Shown: positions 11,641 through 23,120 of the stretch, piece after piece
How positions within the stretch are numbered: position 1 is the first letter of the stretch
Layout: every line of letters starts with the position of its first letter
Source of the DNA: Hymenopus coronatus
Taxonomy: Eukaryota > Arthropoda > Insecta > Mantodea > Hymenopodidae
Assembly (NCBI GenBank): GCA_030762935.1
Contig: CM060890.1
Coordinates: 63,180,765-63,244,764 of the forward strand
Direction of reading: 5' to 3'
Length of the DNA stretch: 64,000 nt
The notes under the pieces: model-generated
Seen by the model: only the letters and a program-made list of their open reading frames with translations
Told to the model about the DNA's origin: nothing
Databases searched by the model: none
Made by a program: the position numbers and the translations under genes

Positions 11641-11735
11641 TGAAACAAATGCTACATTTTTAAAAATGATTTTCAGTGATCTATACTTATCAGCTAAATG
11701 CAAGCAATGCTTTTATCTAGTGTTTTTGCAATATC

Positions 11736-12300
11736 TTTTTTACTTTCTCCTTGTGCACTATGTGATAGAGAAGATATTGTGTTCTAAAATTCATGCTGAA
11801 ATTTCGCCGAAAATAAATAATTTTGTGGTCCCCTGAGTCAAAAATACATGCTTAGAAAAATTTCCTTGTTTGTCCGTGAACAGGATAGCTCAAAAAATAA
11901 AATACTGTTAAGTACCAAGAAAATCTTCCCCACCCCAAACCACACTTTACATGAAAACTTTTATTTTAAATGTTGTTCTTCTCAAAAATGACTAATGATT
12001 TTGATTAAAATGCCGTATATTAAAAATATTTACATCACAAATAAAATATATATATTGAATTTTCTTAGAATAGCTTCTGAACCCTATGAATGAATTTTTT
12101 TTAAATTTGCGGAACTGGTAAACTATAAGAAATAGAGATTCACATATCACAGAAAATGTAGATCTCGTTAAAGCACACTGTTTTGTGTACAGTTGACAGT
12201 TTCCGTGAATTGTTCACATGTCGACCAGCTTTTAAAAGATTTGACTGTCATTTTATCCTAGTGTAAATAATTTGTAGAGAATGAACACTGATCTTTTATC
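11736..12300 (-). mobile_element. HLE-1 copy, degraded
   Basis: It begins TTTTTACTTTCTCC with a decayed hairpin (GTGCACTATGTGATAGAG). The middle blocks are recognisable (CCCCACCCCAAACCAC, GTAGATCTCGTTAAAGC). The right end fades near a GTAGAGAATGAACAC match at about 12280. Confidence 0.6.
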
Positions 12301-13652
12301 ATACGGTAGAGGCTTTCGCCACGTTAATCTAAATATATCGTATCATACAATATTCAAGTAAAAATATGCAACATTTAAAAGTTGAACTCTATATCATTAT
12401 GTAGAACATTTTACACATTTCTCTTCGCATTTGTTATGAAGTATTTATTTTCTCCGAAATTTAGCTACATAAGGCGTAAGCTTTATATTTCTATTATGTT
12501 AAAATTCGTGATAATATAAAAACTAAGAACTCGTTATTTGACTAAAATACGCAATAAATAATATTATTGTAACTTTAGGTGTACAAAAATATGGTACAAA
12601 CTATGTACAGTAACAGACCATGCGCCTAACATTTTAATAGGAAAAGAATATGTGTATTTTACGTTTAATTATATTCATGCTCGTGTTTCACAGTTGATAT
12701 TTAACTTGATGTTTCAATGTTTATAGTTTCCTCCCATTTAATACCTTGAAGTGCCCACGTGACGCGGCCGTTTAAAAATGTAGAGCTCATTACGTTGGTG
12801 GCGGAGTGTCTGAAAGCGTTGCCATTTTCTTCTTTTTATTTCATGCATTTATATTGCGTCATTCACGGAATATCCTCAGGGCTCTATTTATGAACAGTGT
12901 GTAAATTGCACTTTGTAGCTCATCATGTTAAATAAAGTAATATGTCTACAAATTATATTTATTATCATATTACTTTCATTAATCAAATAGTCATTTTCAT
13001 TTCGCATTAGTATTTAAGTTGTTAGGGATAAAATGCACATACTTGTATTGGTATAATTAAGAATAATATTTTGAACACTATCACATCAATGTTTGTTTCA
13101 TTTGCGAGCTCTTAAATTTATTTATTAACAATACCATGTTTTCAGGTTGGTTAGTAACTCCAAGTATGAGGTAAAACACACAAGATATGCTTGTTTATTT
13201 TCCCTGAGATCGCTGGGTTGGAAGTCGTAACCTTGAGTGGGCCGGTCTTGCTATTGGGCTGTTGTATTGGAACTAAAATTTAATGCTTTTGCAAGGCCAT
13301 CGACTCCTCATTACCTAGGCCAGCAGGTCACACTTTCAAGTGTGAAAACGAGGAAACAAAACGGATAGTCTATACTGACAGGCGTAGTCCACTACGCCGT
13401 GCAGTTAAGACCATGTGATTACTTTGTGGGAAAACTGTTAGACGAACAGCAAAATAACTAACACACCGAAATGAATACGTATTAAGATGCCATTTATCAA
13501 AATATATCTAAACATATACCTCTAACAATTACATAAGACAACAATTCTATCATCAAGATTCTGAAATTCTGTGAAGTTTAAAGAGACTACTTGTATTCGA
13601 AACCAAAGTGAAACTTTGGGACGAAATATGATTACTCTTTGCATTATTATTA
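12301..13652. other. 1.35 kb without recognisable gene
   Basis: AT-rich, with short GC-richer islands at about 12750-12830 (GCCCACGTGACGCGGCCG) and 13200-13440. No frame, tRNA box or family match was found. Confidence 0.45.
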
Positions 13653-14105
13653 TGATTGCACTCTTTTCTTTCTCTACGACCCACCTATTGAAGGCAAGAT
13701 GAAATATTTCGTTCCAGCCAAAGTTTCTGTGCAAATGTTTCACCAAAAAGATATGTTTTGAAGCACTCTGAATCCAAAACAATGGTTTTAGAAAAACAGT
13801 TAGCATGTGTGTATGGTCTCTGCAAAGCATATTCCAAAAAATGAAAAGTTGGATAAATATCAAACTTTGCATTTGATTCAACAAAATTCCCGGCAAACTA
13901 TCCTATACATAGTGTATTTTACATATTTTGTTTCTCTCACAAATCGGCTGTACCAATTTTGATTAAAATAGTTTAAGTTAGTTTTCCATCGCAAATAAAA
14001 TGTTTACCTCGAATTTTCTGGAAACAGCCTTGAAGGTTCCCCCAGCAATCGAAAGGAATCTTGCCTAATTGGCAAATAATAAAAGATACACAAAAATTTC
14101 TTCTT
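13653..14105 (-). mobile_element. HLE-1 copy, strongly diverged and rearranged
   Basis: Landmarks in order are TTTCTTTCTCTACGACC, TTTCGTTCCAGCC, GATATGTTTTGAAGCACTC and AAAATGAAAAGTTGGATAAAT. Then come AATTTTGATTAAAATAG and CGAATTTTCTGGAAACAGCC. The right third is missing. A TATACATAGTGTAT palindrome piece sits out of place at about 13903. Confidence 0.5.
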
Positions 14106-14518
14106 CCTTTGTGGATTAATCTTTTCCTAGGACATACACTCTCAAGGATTAGGATCAGAATTATTGTGGATAGGACGCTATTTACTGGAGCAGAACACAG
14201 CATATAGGCCAGTGTGGCTTTTTGCGACTTACCAGACTCCTGAAAGGTAAGGAAGAAGGGAGAGACCTGTAGGACGATCAAATTCAGATAACTACGGGTA
14301 AAGCACGGACAGGTAGCTGACGTTTTCAGATCGAACGCATCCGACGCGGCTTAAGCCCAGAGCCTCCGGAGATCCCCCAAGCATCTGAAGGCAGGTTTTG
14401 ACAATGGTCGTGCAACGTCGCCAGGAAGAAACGCACAGCCACAATTCGCCGAAAACCGTTGCAAGTTTCCTTTAATCCCAAAATAGATAACAAGGAAATG
14501 ATGGACAAGAAAGTTCTG
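14106..14518. other. No gene seen; moderately GC-rich
   Basis: Frames of about 100 and 60 codons on the minus strand show no recognisable motif. It sits immediately 5' of a LINE fragment and may be its decayed upstream part. Confidence 0.35.
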
Positions 14519-14998
14519 GTGCTAATAACCTGAAAGATATTATGGAGGCATATAACTTGAAGATTTCAACCGGCCAAGATAAAATCGACGACTTTTAAAG
14601 ACTCAAATCTCGTAAGACGTACGGTAGTCATTGATGAAGAAATCATAGAACAAACCTCTAGTTTGAATTACTTAATTAAAATGAAATGGTATAAAATTAA
14701 ACAAAGTAAGACAAATGAATGGAACAATAAGGAGGGAAAAAATACAATTTTATGAAGTAATGACAGTACCAATGGCAACATATGGGTGTGAAAACTGAAC
14801 TGTGACAGGCAGATAGGAGGTAACAATAAACAAACAAAGGAATGTGAATACACAGCATACAATCTAAATGAACATTTTAATGAAAATAAAAATAACTGTT
14901 AGCAATATATACTAAACATGTAAGAGATACCAGCAATTTTACAAAATTATGAACCTATCGTCAAGTAGGAAAACCAATAACAAGATGGAATGATATGT
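14519..14998 (+). mobile_element. LINE fragment, end of reverse transcriptase domain (family L-a), frameshifted
   Basis: Motifs of the region after the reverse transcriptase catalytic core are found across two frames. They are MEAYNLKIST (about 14543), then FKDSNLVRRTVVIDEEIIEQ followed by SSLNYL (14588-14676), then KIQFYEVMTVPMATYGCEN (about 14741-14797). VGKPITRWND appears near 14966-14995. In the living family these read approximately NLKISxxKTK, VIDxKIIEQVSxFNYLG, KFYKVMAVPxLLYGSExW and GRPxxRW. Stops and at least one frameshift make it a pseudogene. It overlaps in content with the fragment at 183-595. Confidence 0.7.
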
Positions 14999-15334
14999 TT
15001 AATTGAGGACGGAATTTCTCTACAATATTATAGGTTGTGGAAGAAGAACACCGACTTGGTAGAAGATAAACCATCTAAGCGTATACCTTCGCCCCGGAGA
15101 AACTACGAAAAAGCTATGGGTTAAGGTGTGTATTTGTCATTTAACGAACCCGGGGCCGCAGAATGCGGGCCACAGAGTTACCGTTTGAGCCATTCTTCTC
15201 AATTATGTCCCCAAGGAATTAAAAGTCAGTGCCTGTTGAGAAGCAAGGAAACTTTTGCATATTTAGCTTGAGTGATCAGCCTAATGCCTGGAATGGTGAT
15301 TGAAAATAAAATGTATTAACGGTAGTTAGTTTGG
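14999..15334. other. No gene seen
   Basis: It contains a short GC-rich part at about 15140-15180 (CGAACCCGGGGCCGCAGAATG) with no assignable function. Confidence 0.4.
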
Positions 15335-15400
15335 GTCGGTCGGTCGGTCGGTCGGTCGGTGGGTAGATAGGTATGTAGGTAGGTAGGTAGGTAGGTAGAT
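15335..15400. repeat. (GGTC)n then (GGTA)n tetranucleotide tract
   Basis: About six GGTC units pass through GGTAGATA into GGTA units. Confidence 0.95.
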
Positions 15401-15611
15401 ACTTTATTTCACTGCTTAGGGCGTGGCCCGGTTGCAGCGCTGTCAATGTAATAATACAATGTACAATACAATTGAGTTAAATAAACAATAATGTGAGTAA
15501 TACCCTGTTAAAATGCCAATGACATCATAGTATACTAATATATACATAATTGTAACAACAGTAATAATAATGATATGATAGGAAAATTTCAGTTTCAAAT
15601 TATTTTCCAAT

Positions 15612-15740
15612 TCAACATTTGCCTAGTGGCTGAGGAAAAGCTGCAAAAAAAAAAAAAAATGGTTAATTCCGGGGGCTTGAATCCGAGCCCATCCAAATAT
15701 AGGCCACAAACATTATCACCTGAGCCATAATCTCGGTTAG
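15612..15740 (-). mobile_element. SINE-4-like tRNA-derived fragment
   Basis: On the minus strand an A-box-like TATGGCTCAGGTGATAATG is followed by a B-box-like CGGATTCAAGCCCCC. A 14-base homopolymer comes next (A on plus, 15644-15659). Only one copy is seen, so the family assignment is tentative. Confidence 0.4.
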
Positions 15741-15831
15741 ACAAAACGTACCACACAAAAAATAATCTTAACCCATAACTCATTGTAGTGTCAGCCGTTA
15801 ATATTGGTTTGAAAAGAACTGTTTTAATTAC

Positions 15832-16545
15832 AGTATTCCACCCAAAAATTCGATGCCAAAATATATCTTTTGAGGTCCCTTAAGTCCCAGAAAAGCATTT
15901 TTTAAAAAACATGTGTGTATGTGTACGACATAGCTCAAAAACGAAAAAGAAACGTTAAATACCAAACTTAATATCCTCCTAGGACGAAACTCGAAGATTT
16001 TCAAGAAAATATTCCCAACACAAACTACCATGGAAAAATGTTTGAAAAGTTTGTTTTTTTCAAAAACGCCTAAACGATTTTGATTAAGATGCCATATATT
16101 AAATGTGTTTACATTAGAAATAAAAATATTTTGAATTTTCTGGGAATAACCTCTGAAGACATCTTTATTACGGATGAGTTTTGCAGACCAAGATAGACCG
16201 ACACTTACAACACAAAAACATATGTCATATATGTTTTTATTGTAGAATTGGCCTTTTTCGAGATATTCCTTGTTGTTGGTTTCAATTTTAACTACCTAAC
16301 TTTTCTCAAACAGGACCATGCAAAGCAAATGGAACCTTATTTATTTCACATAAGAACCAGCTTTTAAAAGATTTGTCTATCGCTTTAGTGTATTCTCTTA
16401 TTCCTTTTTTACTTACAATGAAGCAAGTAGTAAAAGCAACCCTGCTCATTACCGCGATAGCATGACGTAGATTAAATAATCATCTTTTGTAAGAATAGTT
16501 GGTATATGGAACAGCGAGAGAAAGTTATATGATGCCATGTAAAGG
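15832..16545 (-). mobile_element. HLE-1 copy lacking the hairpin
   Basis: It starts at TATTCCACCCAAAAATTCGAT, contains a minimal GTGTGTATGTGT run and keeps the middle blocks. It ends GAGAGAAAGTTATATGA at the decayed outer end. Confidence 0.65.
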
Positions 16546-16611
16546 ATGAGGAATTTTTAAGTTACAATGCTTTTAAACACATGACTATATATTTTATTTC
16601 AAGCCGTGATT

Positions 16612-16748
16612 AGGAAAGGAATTGAAAAGGTAGAGAAACTGAAAATTCTAATGCCAAGGCCGGGATCTGAACCACGGATCTCCTAGTTTCCGTGCAGTTG
16701 CTCTAACCACTGAGCTACCATGGCGACATACCGACACAATATTAAATT
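16612..16748 (-). mobile_element. SINE-5 tRNA-like arm (left arm of an inverted pair)
   Basis: On the minus strand GCCATGGTAGCTCAGTGGTT (acceptor and A box) is followed by GTGGTTCAGATCCCGGCC (B box). The seven-base 5' end GCCATGG pairs with CCTTGGC in six positions, as in a tRNA acceptor stem, but the anticodon and T stems do not pair well. It is therefore a tRNA-derived repeat, not a working tRNA gene. Confidence 0.65.
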
Positions 16749-16816
16749 ACCCAACTGACTTGCGTTATTACCGGTAAACCAAAAGGTGATCCCATAAAAC
16801 TTTGAGATAACATAAT

Positions 16817-16965
16817 GTTTAATGTTGTGTCGGTATGTTGCATAGTAAATCAAAGGTTAGAGCATTTCAACGGAAACCAGTAGATTCCTGGTTTAAATCG
16901 TGGTTATCGCATTGGAGTTTTCTATCTGTCTCTACCTTTCCTAAATCTATACTGTTATCTCGATC
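16817..16965 (+). mobile_element. SINE-5 tRNA-like arm (right arm of an inverted pair), diverged
   Basis: TTAATGTTGTGTCGGTATGT (from 16819) is the inverse of the left arm's end with one mismatch. It is followed by a decayed A box (GTTAGAGCA), B box (GGTTTAAATCG) and the shared TCTGTCTCTACCTTTCC tail. Confidence 0.6.
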
Positions 16966-17024
16966 AAAATGTAATATACAAAAAATAGTTTTGCATAAGT
17001 TAGATTATAAAAGCTACAAAATCT

Positions 17025-17080
17025 TTACCGATAGAGATAGAGAACGTCATGTGAATATATCATCAGAGTTTATTTTAAAA
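17025..17080 (-). mobile_element. HLE-1 outer-end remnant
   Basis: Only GATAGAGAACGTCATGTGAA and ATCATCAGAGTTTATTTT are left. Confidence 0.5.
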
Positions 17081-17114
17081 AGGAACAAATAAATATAATC
17101 CTATAAGACATTTA

Positions 17115-17674
17115 CAATATTGTAATTTACGTGTCACTTAGAAGCGAAATCTATTTCGTAAAACCACAGTGTAACGAAAATACATCAGTTGTACTTTAAC
17201 TTTTATATTTTGTATCTCATAAATAACATTTGTATAATTTTACTTTATCTTCATGATCATCGTTTACTACCACCACCACCACCACTGCTACTATGAGCGG
17301 CGCGGCCCGTTTCTACCTAATAGGTTGTCTTTTTTTTTCTTTGTGGTTTTCTTTTCTTTTCTTTTTTCTTTTTTGGTCATATCCGTCGATAAATGAAATT
17401 GGTGAAATTATGCTCAAAATATCTCTGCGACTATGGAGCTTAAAGTTACTCGAAATTCGTCTTCTCAGAAAAGGCAATACCCCGAAAAACCCTTTTCTGT
17501 AATTCAGCCAAAGCGAGATTCGAACACACAACCTGTTGAAGCAGACAAGCTACCATCACACCACTCGGGCGATCTTCCCATCGAAGTTATGGTTGTCCGT
17601 TTGGCTTGTATTCATTTATAAAGGCATCTAGTGGTTCTTAATATGTGTTGAAACCATTTTAACTGTTTTCAGGA
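17115..17674. repeat. Copy B of the duplicated ~0.6 kb unit (partner 9589-10194)
   Basis: It has the same first and last motifs (CAATATTGTAATTTACGTG; AACTGTTTTCAGGA) and the same internal order as copy A. The triplet tract is now ACCACCACC and the T-rich run is TTTTCTTTTCTTTT. It is shorter by small deletions, including one in the final 100 bases. Confidence 0.8.
17375..17570 (-). mobile_element. SINE-3 copy inside duplicated unit B
   Basis: The B box on the minus strand reads GTGTGTTCGAATCTCGC. The body blocks match the copy at 9866-10066, with several small changes (for example AATTCAG for ACTCAG near 17502). Confidence 0.7.
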
Positions 17675-19039
17675 GTCATGTTGGGATAGTTGTATTTAAG
17701 TATAGGTTTAATTATTATGTTAATTTATTTGAATATTATGGAATACTTTTTTTTCAGGATATATCAAAGTACATTAAAATGGATTATAAGTTGTCTTTTT
17801 GCTGTTGTTGTGTTTTTTATTTCTCGAATTTAAATCTTGCTTGGTTTAATCACCATCAGCTTTTACTCCAATGCTTGTAATTGTTCATGAATGAACTGTT
17901 TTCTGAGGTAATTTATATTCGTGTTAATATATTTATTGATAAAGTTGTCTGGTATAATTATCATTTCTGCCTGCTATCTTAGGTCGTATCCAGCAATATT
18001 GCTTAAGAGCTCCATTTCAGCTGTTTCAATTATCTATTAATACTCTTCATTTTCCGGTTATTTGATCTATACATTAAAACTGGTAAATGCAATATTTTGT
18101 CAAATTTAAGCAATGTTTGTTTCTAACTTTTTTTCAATGTTATTTTAATTGTTCCACATAAGTTCTGAAACATCAATGTCTCTAAATAGATTTTTCTAAA
18201 GTTTTACTCTGATTATATTGTATTGGATCATTTGATCATTTATATTGGATAAATAATTTGCAAGGTATACATTATTTATTAATGTTATTATGTAAATATT
18301 TTGCATAATCAAAATGTCCCACGAGCCTAAAAAATTGAGAAAGCTGGTAGGTATTTCCTGAATTGGAGATTTGAACTACGCCAATGCTTTAAATTGGCAT
18401 ATTTTAATAACTTTGAGTACTGAATTATTATAATTTTTTAAAAAGTTAGTAATTTTCTCATATACGTAATTTCACGTTTGGTGTTAGAATCATTTTTGTC
18501 TTATGTAATATTAAAAATAGATGTTTCCACACATTCTTTGAAATTTATTTGTATTTAAAAAAAATTGAGAAGCGTAGAAAATAATGTAAGTGTGAAAATG
18601 TAGTTTTGAGAAAAATGCTGTTTTATACGATAGTATACTAGAAAACAGATGTATTGTACGATCTTTAAATCTTTATGAATCAATAGGAAGGTTTCAACAA
18701 CTTATTTACTATAAAAACGATTTCCGACTTTTTGACCTACTGTAGTTAAAATTTTACTCCCAGTGTCCCTTAAGTTCAGAAATAATATTATATCACTTTA
18801 ATGTTATTAGCTTAAAATTTAAAACATCGGGTAAAAGTATAGGAGACTATGCGTATCGTACGGTTACAACTATACGGATTACTTGCAAAACTAAATTGAG
18901 GATTAAGAAAGGTTTACAGAAAATATTCTGTTATTGTAAAATGTACATAACCTCGAAACAGGAAAAAGAGCGCTAAAAATGATATTTATATTTCAGTTGG
19001 AATCAACATTACAGTAGCGCACACAAACAGAACTCTATT
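17675..19039. other. 1.4 kb very AT-rich, no gene seen
   Basis: No frame above 60 codons and no family landmark on either strand. Confidence 0.5.
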
Positions 19040-19933
19040 ATTTTTACTTTCTCTAGCCCCATATGTACAATGTACATAGGGATAGACACGTATTGTATTG
19101 CACCAAAGAGATGCCGAGATATCACCGGAAATATATGTTTTTGGACCCACTGTATCCAAAAAAAGGCATTTTCCCAAAAAGGTCCGTGTGTGTCCGTGTG
19201 TCTTTGAATACGATAACTCAAAAACGAAAAGTAGCTAAAATACCAAACTTGGTATTTAAGTTTAGTATCTTCCAGGGATGCGACACGAAGATTTTGAGAA
19301 AAATTCCCCCACCCCAAACTACCCTTTACATAGACATTTTTTCGAAAATTTAGATTTTGTTAAAATGGCTCTAACAATTTTGACTAAAATATTTTATATC
19401 AAAGATATTTACCTGACAAATAAAATTTATATCTTGAACTTTCTGGGAACAGCTTCTAAAGAAAGACCTGTTTATTCTGGATGAATTTTGCTTCATTTGG
19501 CATAACTAGTAAACTGTAAGAGATAGACGAAAACTTACTATACAAAAAATGCAGGTCTTGTTAAAGTACACAAGTTATATCATATACTTTTTTCGTGGAT
19601 CTTACCGTTTTCGTGGAATTCATTGTTATTAGTTTCAGTTGTGAAATACTTACACTTTTCTCAGATAGGAGTGTCCGTTTTTCTTTTGTTCTACTCCTGG
19701 CTAAGAAAAGAAACGATTTGTAATGACAATCGCATAACGACAGCTTTTAAAACATTTGATTATCGGTATAGCCTAGTGTATTCCCTTATTTTCTTCCTAC
19801 TTATAAGGAACTAAGTAATACATTGTGCTAATGAGTACCTCGATTAACAAGGTGTAGAAAGAAGAATAATCTTATATAAGAAGTTAGTAGAACAGCTAGA
19901 GAAAGTCATGTGTGTGTAACACATCAAATTTGT
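19040..19933 (-). mobile_element. HLE-1 copy, full span, variant hairpin
   Basis: It starts TTTTTACTTTCTCTAG. The hairpin at 19051-19085 uses C/G pairs (CCCC against GGG) where most copies have TACAC/GTGTA. The microsatellite is short (GTGTGTCCGTGTGTC). It ends CTAGAGAAAGTCATGTG and ACACATCAAATTTG. Confidence 0.75.
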
Positions 19934-21711
19934 ATAAGTATATGAATTACCTCTTTTACACAACTGGACTACCTAACGACATGCATATGCTTGTTATTTA
20001 CACCACTTCCAACATCACCGTTATATAGAAACTAGAAACAACACACTGACGCCAATTAAAGGCATGAAGAGCTCCTATCCCATCCTAAAGCATTCAAGAG
20101 CTGTTAGGAGTCAGATATGTAATTTATTTGGGCTAAACGTTGCCTTATAAAGAGACGTTTTTGTGGGGAAAGGTAACAACGGAAACCACTCAATCGACAA
20201 TGATGTACCGTTTTTTGCAATGGACATAGACTATAATAAGATGTACAGACTCTAAAAGGATTTACTGTACAATAGAATTCGAACCCTTAAAGTCAGAACA
20301 TAGCATTCGTTGAAATATAATTAGGTCTAGCAGTTGTTATAACTTCCAAGTTCAGGGATGTCAGATTCGATTCCCCGTTACATGATAGTAATTCTTCTTT
20401 AACCAGTATTATTACATATGCACCTTCTTTCTAAGTTATAAAATGCATATAGTTAGGCACTTTATACTGTAATACTATAGGGGTAATATGGATCAAAGGA
20501 ACATTAAATAATAGTTCACTTAATTGTAAATACTTATGTATTACGAGTTCTTAAAGAAATATAAGTATAATTAAATAAAATTTCTTTTTTGTTATATCAT
20601 ATTAAAATTAAGTATTAATTCATATAAATAGAACAATGAGTATAGTAATATAGCTAAATATAACTAATCAGTATTATTAATACAGGTATATAAGAATAAA
20701 TGCTATATTATAGTATAAACTTGTAATTAATGTATAGTTTTGTTAGTGCTGGATACCAGTGTGGTAGTTTATTGTGTAGTATAGGAATCAGAGAGATACC
20801 AGTTGAAAAGTCACTGGCTTTCCAGTAATATTTTTATTTTAGAATGGTTCATTTTTATTCTTTTTTTAATTTAATTGCACATTAACTCCCTTTATATTCT
20901 AAACCTTTACTTACTAATTTTAATTGTAATTTTGGTTTGTAGTTTAGTTGATTATAGGAAAGAATTAAATAACATACAATTTTTAATGTTCCTTTTTGGG
21001 AATAAATTTAAAATTTGAATACATGCCCCGCTAGCTCATACTTAGCTTGTATACGAGGTTAGCATATTGGATTTTATTTATTTATTTTTCTTAGAATCTG
21101 GAAGTATGAGTGATAGAATGATGTGTGAATTTAGTTATTTATAATAATTATAAACAAGAAATTTGAAAACTGGATTTAGTAATATCTAAGTCTCATCAGA
21201 TATTACAGAATATAATCAATGATAAAAAAATAGATATGTACTATGCGTTGGAGAAAATTCAAGGAACTTTAGACATCTTTTTAAAAAGCATTTAAATCTA
21301 TCGCCAAGCGCAGCACCCTGGACCATCTGGCGTGTTTAATGGCTTTAGGCAACGGAGTGAAAAGGAATAACCATATATTTATCCCTACGAACTGGAGGAT
21401 AAATGGTTCCTCTTGTACCAGGCTGCCGAACAAATCTGTGTCAATTGTAATCCATTGTATGGGAAGGCTATAGAAGTGAATCATAGGCACCTTTGTTCCG
21501 GACCAGTACATGACCTACTGCAACTACTGCCACCCAGTTATATTTATTGGCTTTTACCGCACTACAAGGGGAAAAGTGAACACTTTTCACATTAATGATA
21601 TAGTTTGACACCTGTGATGGAAATATTTAGTTAATTGAAAATATTTGTAACCAGAAGTTGATTAAAAGAAAACAATCGTTTCGATTGTGTGTGGTTGTGT
21701 GTCTGGTTTTC
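19934..21711. other. 1.8 kb without recognisable gene
   Basis: Mostly AT-rich, with a GC-richer part at about 21300-21560. That part carries two overlapping short frames (76 and 60 codons) on opposite strands with no motif. Confidence 0.45.
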
Positions 21712-21950
21712 CTCCGTGGTCTAAGCGTAAACTGCTAGCCTCTAGTTCCCTAAGTCGCTGGTTCAAACCCGGCCTAGCGCGAATGGAGTTTTCCTTCGGA
21801 AGTTAAGTAAAGCTGTCGTAAATTTACGGAACGTAAAAGTACCTCAAGTCTAATAAAGAAGTTTTTTAATAAAATTAAGCGGTCTTTCACGCCCAATATA
21901 GAATGGGACGCCGAGTAAAAGAGCGTCCACAAATAAAACTAAATTTTATT
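21712..21950 (+). mobile_element. SINE-2a, tRNA-derived
   Basis: CTCCGTGGTCTAAGCGTAAA (A box) and CTGGTTCAAACCCGG (B box) are followed by CCTTCGGAAGTTAAGTAAAG. The 2a tail follows: TACGGAACGTAAAAGTACC, CTCAAGTCTAATAAAG, CACGCCCAATATAGAATGG and AAATAAAACT. Confidence 0.75.
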
Positions 21951-21974
21951 TTAGTATATATGCCTTACATTCAA

Positions 21975-22125
21975 GAAGAGATCGTGATTCGAATCTCGCT
22001 TAGGGTGAGTTACCCGGATAAAATATGTTATCGAAAAGACAAATGACGAGTAACTTGAAGCTCCATGAACTCATTTGAGCATCTTTTCACGATTTCATTC
22101 ATTGTCCGAAAAATAAATATCATAT
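21975..22125 (+). mobile_element. SINE-3 copy, head truncated
   Basis: B box GTGATTCGAATCTCGC, then GAGTTACCCGGATAAAATA, GAGTAACTTGAAGCTCCATG, CATCTTTTCACGATTTC. It is in the opposite orientation to the two copies in the duplicated units and lacks their flanking sequence. Confidence 0.65.
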
Positions 22126-22429
22126 TAAGACTTTTTATAGAACCCATATCAGCTACTTAACCACCCTTTTACGATTTCCTTGTAGAGTTGAATAATGCAG
22201 AGGAGTGTACCCACTCTTTGCGTTTTACCGGATAAAATGAGTCAATTGAGAAATATAAGCGGACACCGAAAGGATACAAGCAATTTTCTAAAGAATTAAA
22301 GCTAAGAACTTTAATTTTTGACATTCCAAGTATCGACAGTAGTTACTAAATGTGTTTTTTCAGACTTGATACATTAATTAATAAATTCTATTTCATTAAC
22401 TAAAATCAAAATATTAAGTAAATGCATCA
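22126..22429. other. No gene seen
   Basis: AT-rich unique sequence between a SINE and an HLE-1 copy. Confidence 0.45.
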
Positions 22430-22955
22430 TTTTTACTGTCTCTACACGTACTATATTCATAGTGTATTCCACCCAAAAATGTTATGCCAAGATTTGACCC
22501 AAAATATATGTGTAGAGGCCCCCCGAATTTAAATAAAAAGCATTTTTATAAAAATTGTTTGACTATTTACACCATAGATAGATATTTACATACAAAAATT
22601 TGTCTTGGATTTTCTCTGAATAGATTCTGAAGACCTGTTCATCCTGAATGAATTTTACTGAATTTTGTATAACTAGTAAACCGTAAGAAACACAAAATGT
22701 AAATGTTGTTGAAACACATAATTTCTGTCATTTCTGTTATAGAGTTGACCGTTTCCAAGGTATTCCTTGTTATTAATTTCAATTTTAAACTACATAACGT
22801 TTATCAAACGGCGTTTCCTTTTCTTTCAGCTCGAGTTTGTTTACTGCTGGCCTTGCAAAGCGAACAGAACTTCAATTGTGCACTGAACGACCAGCTTTTA
22901 AAATAATGAATATTGATTAAGCCTAGTTTAAGTTAAGTTATTTCCCTTCTACCCA
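22430..22955 (-). mobile_element. HLE-1 copy with internal and terminal deletions
   Basis: The left end is TTTTTACTGTCTCTACACGT with half a hairpin. The microsatellite and following 200 bases are missing. The middle is present to AAGTTATTTCCCTTCTAC, where a SINE-6 sequence takes over. Confidence 0.65.
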
Positions 22956-22964
22956 AACCAATGG

Positions 22965-23120
22965 GTTTTACCGCATAGTCCGAACGATGTTAGGCCTTGG
23001 CGTTACTTCACATGAGGTGATGGCTTAGGGAGGTCCTACATTAAATAGCAGCCCAGAACCAGGAATCGAACCAAGGACTCTCAGAAATAAACCATTCAGC
23101 TAGCCGTATGGTGTGGCAAA
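22965..23120 (-). mobile_element. SINE-6-like tRNA-derived sequence
   Basis: On the minus strand a B box (CTTGGTTCGATTCCTGG) follows a plausible A-box region (ACGGCTAGCTGAATGG). The body contains GGGCTGCTATTTAATG. It is a single copy, so the ends are approximate. Confidence 0.45.

Noticed and set aside
16627..16735. Possible functional tRNA gene on the minus strand
   Set aside because: The acceptor stem pairs but the anticodon and T stems do not, and related copies exist with SINE bodies.
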